From positions 115,322 to 179,321 of the forward strand of contig RXJH01000004.1 of NCBI GenBank assembly GCA_003987725.1: a DNA stretch of 64,000 bases, read 5' to 3'. Of this stretch, positions 62,489-64,000 are shown one piece after another. A program made the position numbers and the translations under genes. Under the pieces are notes generated by a model. The model was not told the origin of the DNA. It did no database searches and saw nothing but the letters and a program-made list of their open reading frames with translations. Numbering within the stretch: position 1 is the stretch's first letter; each line of letters starts with the position of its first letter. This DNA comes from Hyphomicrobium sp. Its GTDB lineage: Bacteria > Pseudomonadota > Alphaproteobacteria > Rhizobiales > Hyphomicrobiaceae.

Positions 62489-64000
62489 ATGAGCTTTAGA
62501 ATTCTGTTTGTGATTTTGTGGTCGCTTGCCGCGGGAACAGCGCTGGCGGAGGATCTTCGTCCGGCGCCCGAGGCTGCGTCGGGAAGAAGCGAGAAGGCGC
62601 CCGTCGTCGCCAAGCAGCATATGGTCGTTGCCGCGGAGCCGCCGGCGGTGGAAGCGGGCCGGCAAATGTTGCGGCAAGGCGGATCGGCTGTTGACGCGGC
62701 CATTGCGACCGAACTCGTTCTCGGGCTCGTCGAGCCGCAATCTTCCGGGCTCGGTGGCGGCGCGTTCATCGCGTATTGGGACGCCAAAACGCGCACCGTC
62801 ACGACGTTCGACGGCCGCGAGACGGCGCCAGCCACGGCGAAGCCCGACCGGTTCCTGCGCGATGGCAAGCCGATGCCGTTCGAAGAGGCTGTGAACTCGG
62901 GCCTGAGTGTCGGCGTGCCGGGGCTGCTTCGCGTCCTTTATCAAGCGCACGAGAAGTACGGGAAACTTCCGTGGGCGAAACTCTTCGAGCCCGCGATCAA
63001 ACTCGCCGAAGATGGGTTTCCCGTATCGCCGCGGCTCAGCGAGCTTCTGAAGTCGGAGAAGCCGGAAAAATTCGCGCCCGGCCCGCGCGCCTATTTCTTT
63101 GAGGGCGGCGTTACACCGAGGGCCGCCGGATCGCTCTTAAAAAATCCTGAATACGCGGCAACGCTGCGAACGATCGCAGCGCAAGGGCCTGACGCATTTT
63201 ATAAGGGCGAAATTGCCGATGCGATGGTTCAGGCGGTCAAGGAAGCGCCGACCATTCCGGGTGATCTGAGCACCGCCGATCTCGTGGCCTATACGGCGAA
63301 GGAACGCGAGCCGGTCTGTTTCACCTATCGTGAGCGGCAGATCTGCGGGGTGGGTCCGCCGTCTTCGGGCGCACTGACCGTCGGTCAGACGCTGAAGCTG
63401 ATCGAGCCGTTTCCCGAAATTCAGGGCGCCAAGGCAGCGATGACGGCACCGGCTCTGCATATTATCGCGGAAGCGGAGAAGCTCGCGTTCGCCGATCGCA
63501 ATCGGTACATCGCCGATCCGGACCGCGTTGCCGTTCCATCGGGTTTGCTCGACGATACGTATCTTGCCGAGCGGCGGAAGTTGATCGATCCGAAAAAGGC
63601 GATGGGGAAGGCCGAGCCGGGGTTACCGCCGGGGCTCGCCAAGAAGTCGTTCGGCAAGGATGCAACTTACGAGGTGCCGGGCACGACGCAGGTATCGATC
63701 ATCGACGACGAAGGCAACGCACTGTCGATGACCGCAACGATCGAAAGCGCTTTTGGCTCGCACCTTTGGGCGAAAGGATTTCTCCTCAACAACGAGCTCA
63801 CCGATTTTTCGTTCGTTCCGGTCGATGCGGCCGGCATGACCGCCGCCAACGCGATCGAGGGCGGCAAGCGGCCGCGAAGCTCGATGGCGCCGACGATCGT
63901 TCTCGGCCGGGACGGGACGCCGGAGATCGTTACCGGCTCACCGGGGGGCTCGCAGATCATTCTCTATGTGGTGAAGTCGCTGGTCGCGGTGCTGGATTGG
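62489..64000 (+). CDS. ggt: Gamma-glutamyltransferase, N-terminal part (3' end outside window)
   Basis: The frame is open from ATG 62489 to the last base of the window (504 residues so far). A signal peptide (ILFVILWSLAAGTALAE) exports it. QMLRQGGSAVDAAIATELVLG, SSGLGGGAFIAYWD and the autocleavage/nucleophile site GTTQVSIIDDEGNALSMT, where the Thr becomes the N-terminus of the small subunit, identify Ggt, which splits glutathione and other gamma-glutamyl compounds in the periplasm. PGGSQII near the end is the substrate-binding Gly-Gly-Ser region. Confidence 0.95.
   Translation, partial: MSFRILFVILWSLAAGTALAEDLRPAPEAASGRSEKAPVVAKQHMVVAAEPPAVEAGRQMLRQGGSAVDAAIATELVLGLVEPQSSGLGGGAFIAYWDAKTRTVTTFDGRETAPATAKPDRFLRDGKPMPFEEAVNSGLSVGVPGLLRVLYQAHEKYGKLPWAKLFEPAIKLAEDGFPVSPRLSELLKSEKPEKFAPGPRAYFFEGGVTPRAAGSLLKNPEYAATLRTIAAQGPDAFYKGEIADAMVQAVKEAPTIPGDLSTADLVAYTAKEREPVCFTYRERQICGVGPPSSGALTVGQTLKLIEPFPEIQGAKAAMTAPALHIIAEAEKLAFADRNRYIADPDRVAVPSGLLDDTYLAERRKLIDPKKAMGKAEPGLPPGLAKKSFGKDATYEVPGTTQVSIIDDEGNALSMTATIESAFGSHLWAKGFLLNNELTDFSFVPVDAAGMTAANAIEGGKRPRSSMAPTIVLGRDGTPEIVTGSPGGSQIILYVVKSLVAVLDW

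Overview
This is a high-G+C alphaproteobacterial chromosome segment, most like Hyphomicrobiales (a Hyphomicrobium-type methylotroph is my best guess). The basis is a complete-looking aerobic (cob-type) cobalamin pathway, a PhyR/NepR/EcfG general stress response, an imuA-imuB-dnaE2 mutagenesis cassette behind a GAAC-N7-GAAC LexA box, an Omp2b-like porin and the hisD-UPF0262 and maf-yacG pairs. The genus is inferred, not proven.

Layout. 1-4.3 kb: end of hisD, a UPF0262 gene, a co-oriented Crp regulator plus class III nucleotide cyclase, maf, yacG and tRNA-Phe. 4.3-12.7 kb: a TPR protein, an orphan ParA ATPase, two glycosyltransferases and the four dTDP-L-rhamnose genes (rfbC-B-D-A, overlapping). 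12.8-31.5 kb: trhO, then cobalamin synthesis: a bluB-cobA fusion and cobD on the plus strand; cobP-cobO-cobQ on the minus strand; and, behind a cobalamin riboswitch, cobW-N-G-H-I-J, cobL-E-M and cobB, with cobK inserted on the opposite strand.

31.5-38.9 kb is the general stress response island: nepR-ecfG, phyR, a CHASE3 kinase, a lone receiver protein, an HWE kinase, and two probable targets (a PRC-barrel protein and a DUF1328 membrane protein). Reading the intergenic DNA gave six sites of the EcfG type (GGAAC, 16-17 bases, then CGTT or a close variant). One drives no protein. About 100 nt downstream it meets a strong rho-independent terminator on the same strand, and the intervening RNA folds into a hairpin with a C-rich, anti-Shine-Dalgarno-like loop. 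This looks like a stress-sigma-dependent small RNA and is the most interesting feature of the window.

39-42.7 kb: a probable zinc or other metal cluster (DUF2946, DUF2796/ZrgA-like, ABC ATPase, FtsX-like permease, DUF3299). 42.9-51.3 kb: a sulfate-acquisition island (Sbp, RBBP9-like hydrolase, porin, XRE-cupin regulator, CysT-CysW-CysA, CysB). A 25-bp sequence recurs three times here, each 60-63 bp before a start codon. The third copy precedes a 31-codon membrane-peptide gene just ahead of cysT. 51.4-64 kb: hydroxypyruvate isomerase, lipA, an L,D-transpeptidase, the SOS mutagenesis cassette (dnaE2 carries an in-frame palindromic repeat), a small secreted protein, two cupins and the start of a gamma-glutamyltransferase gene cut by the window end.
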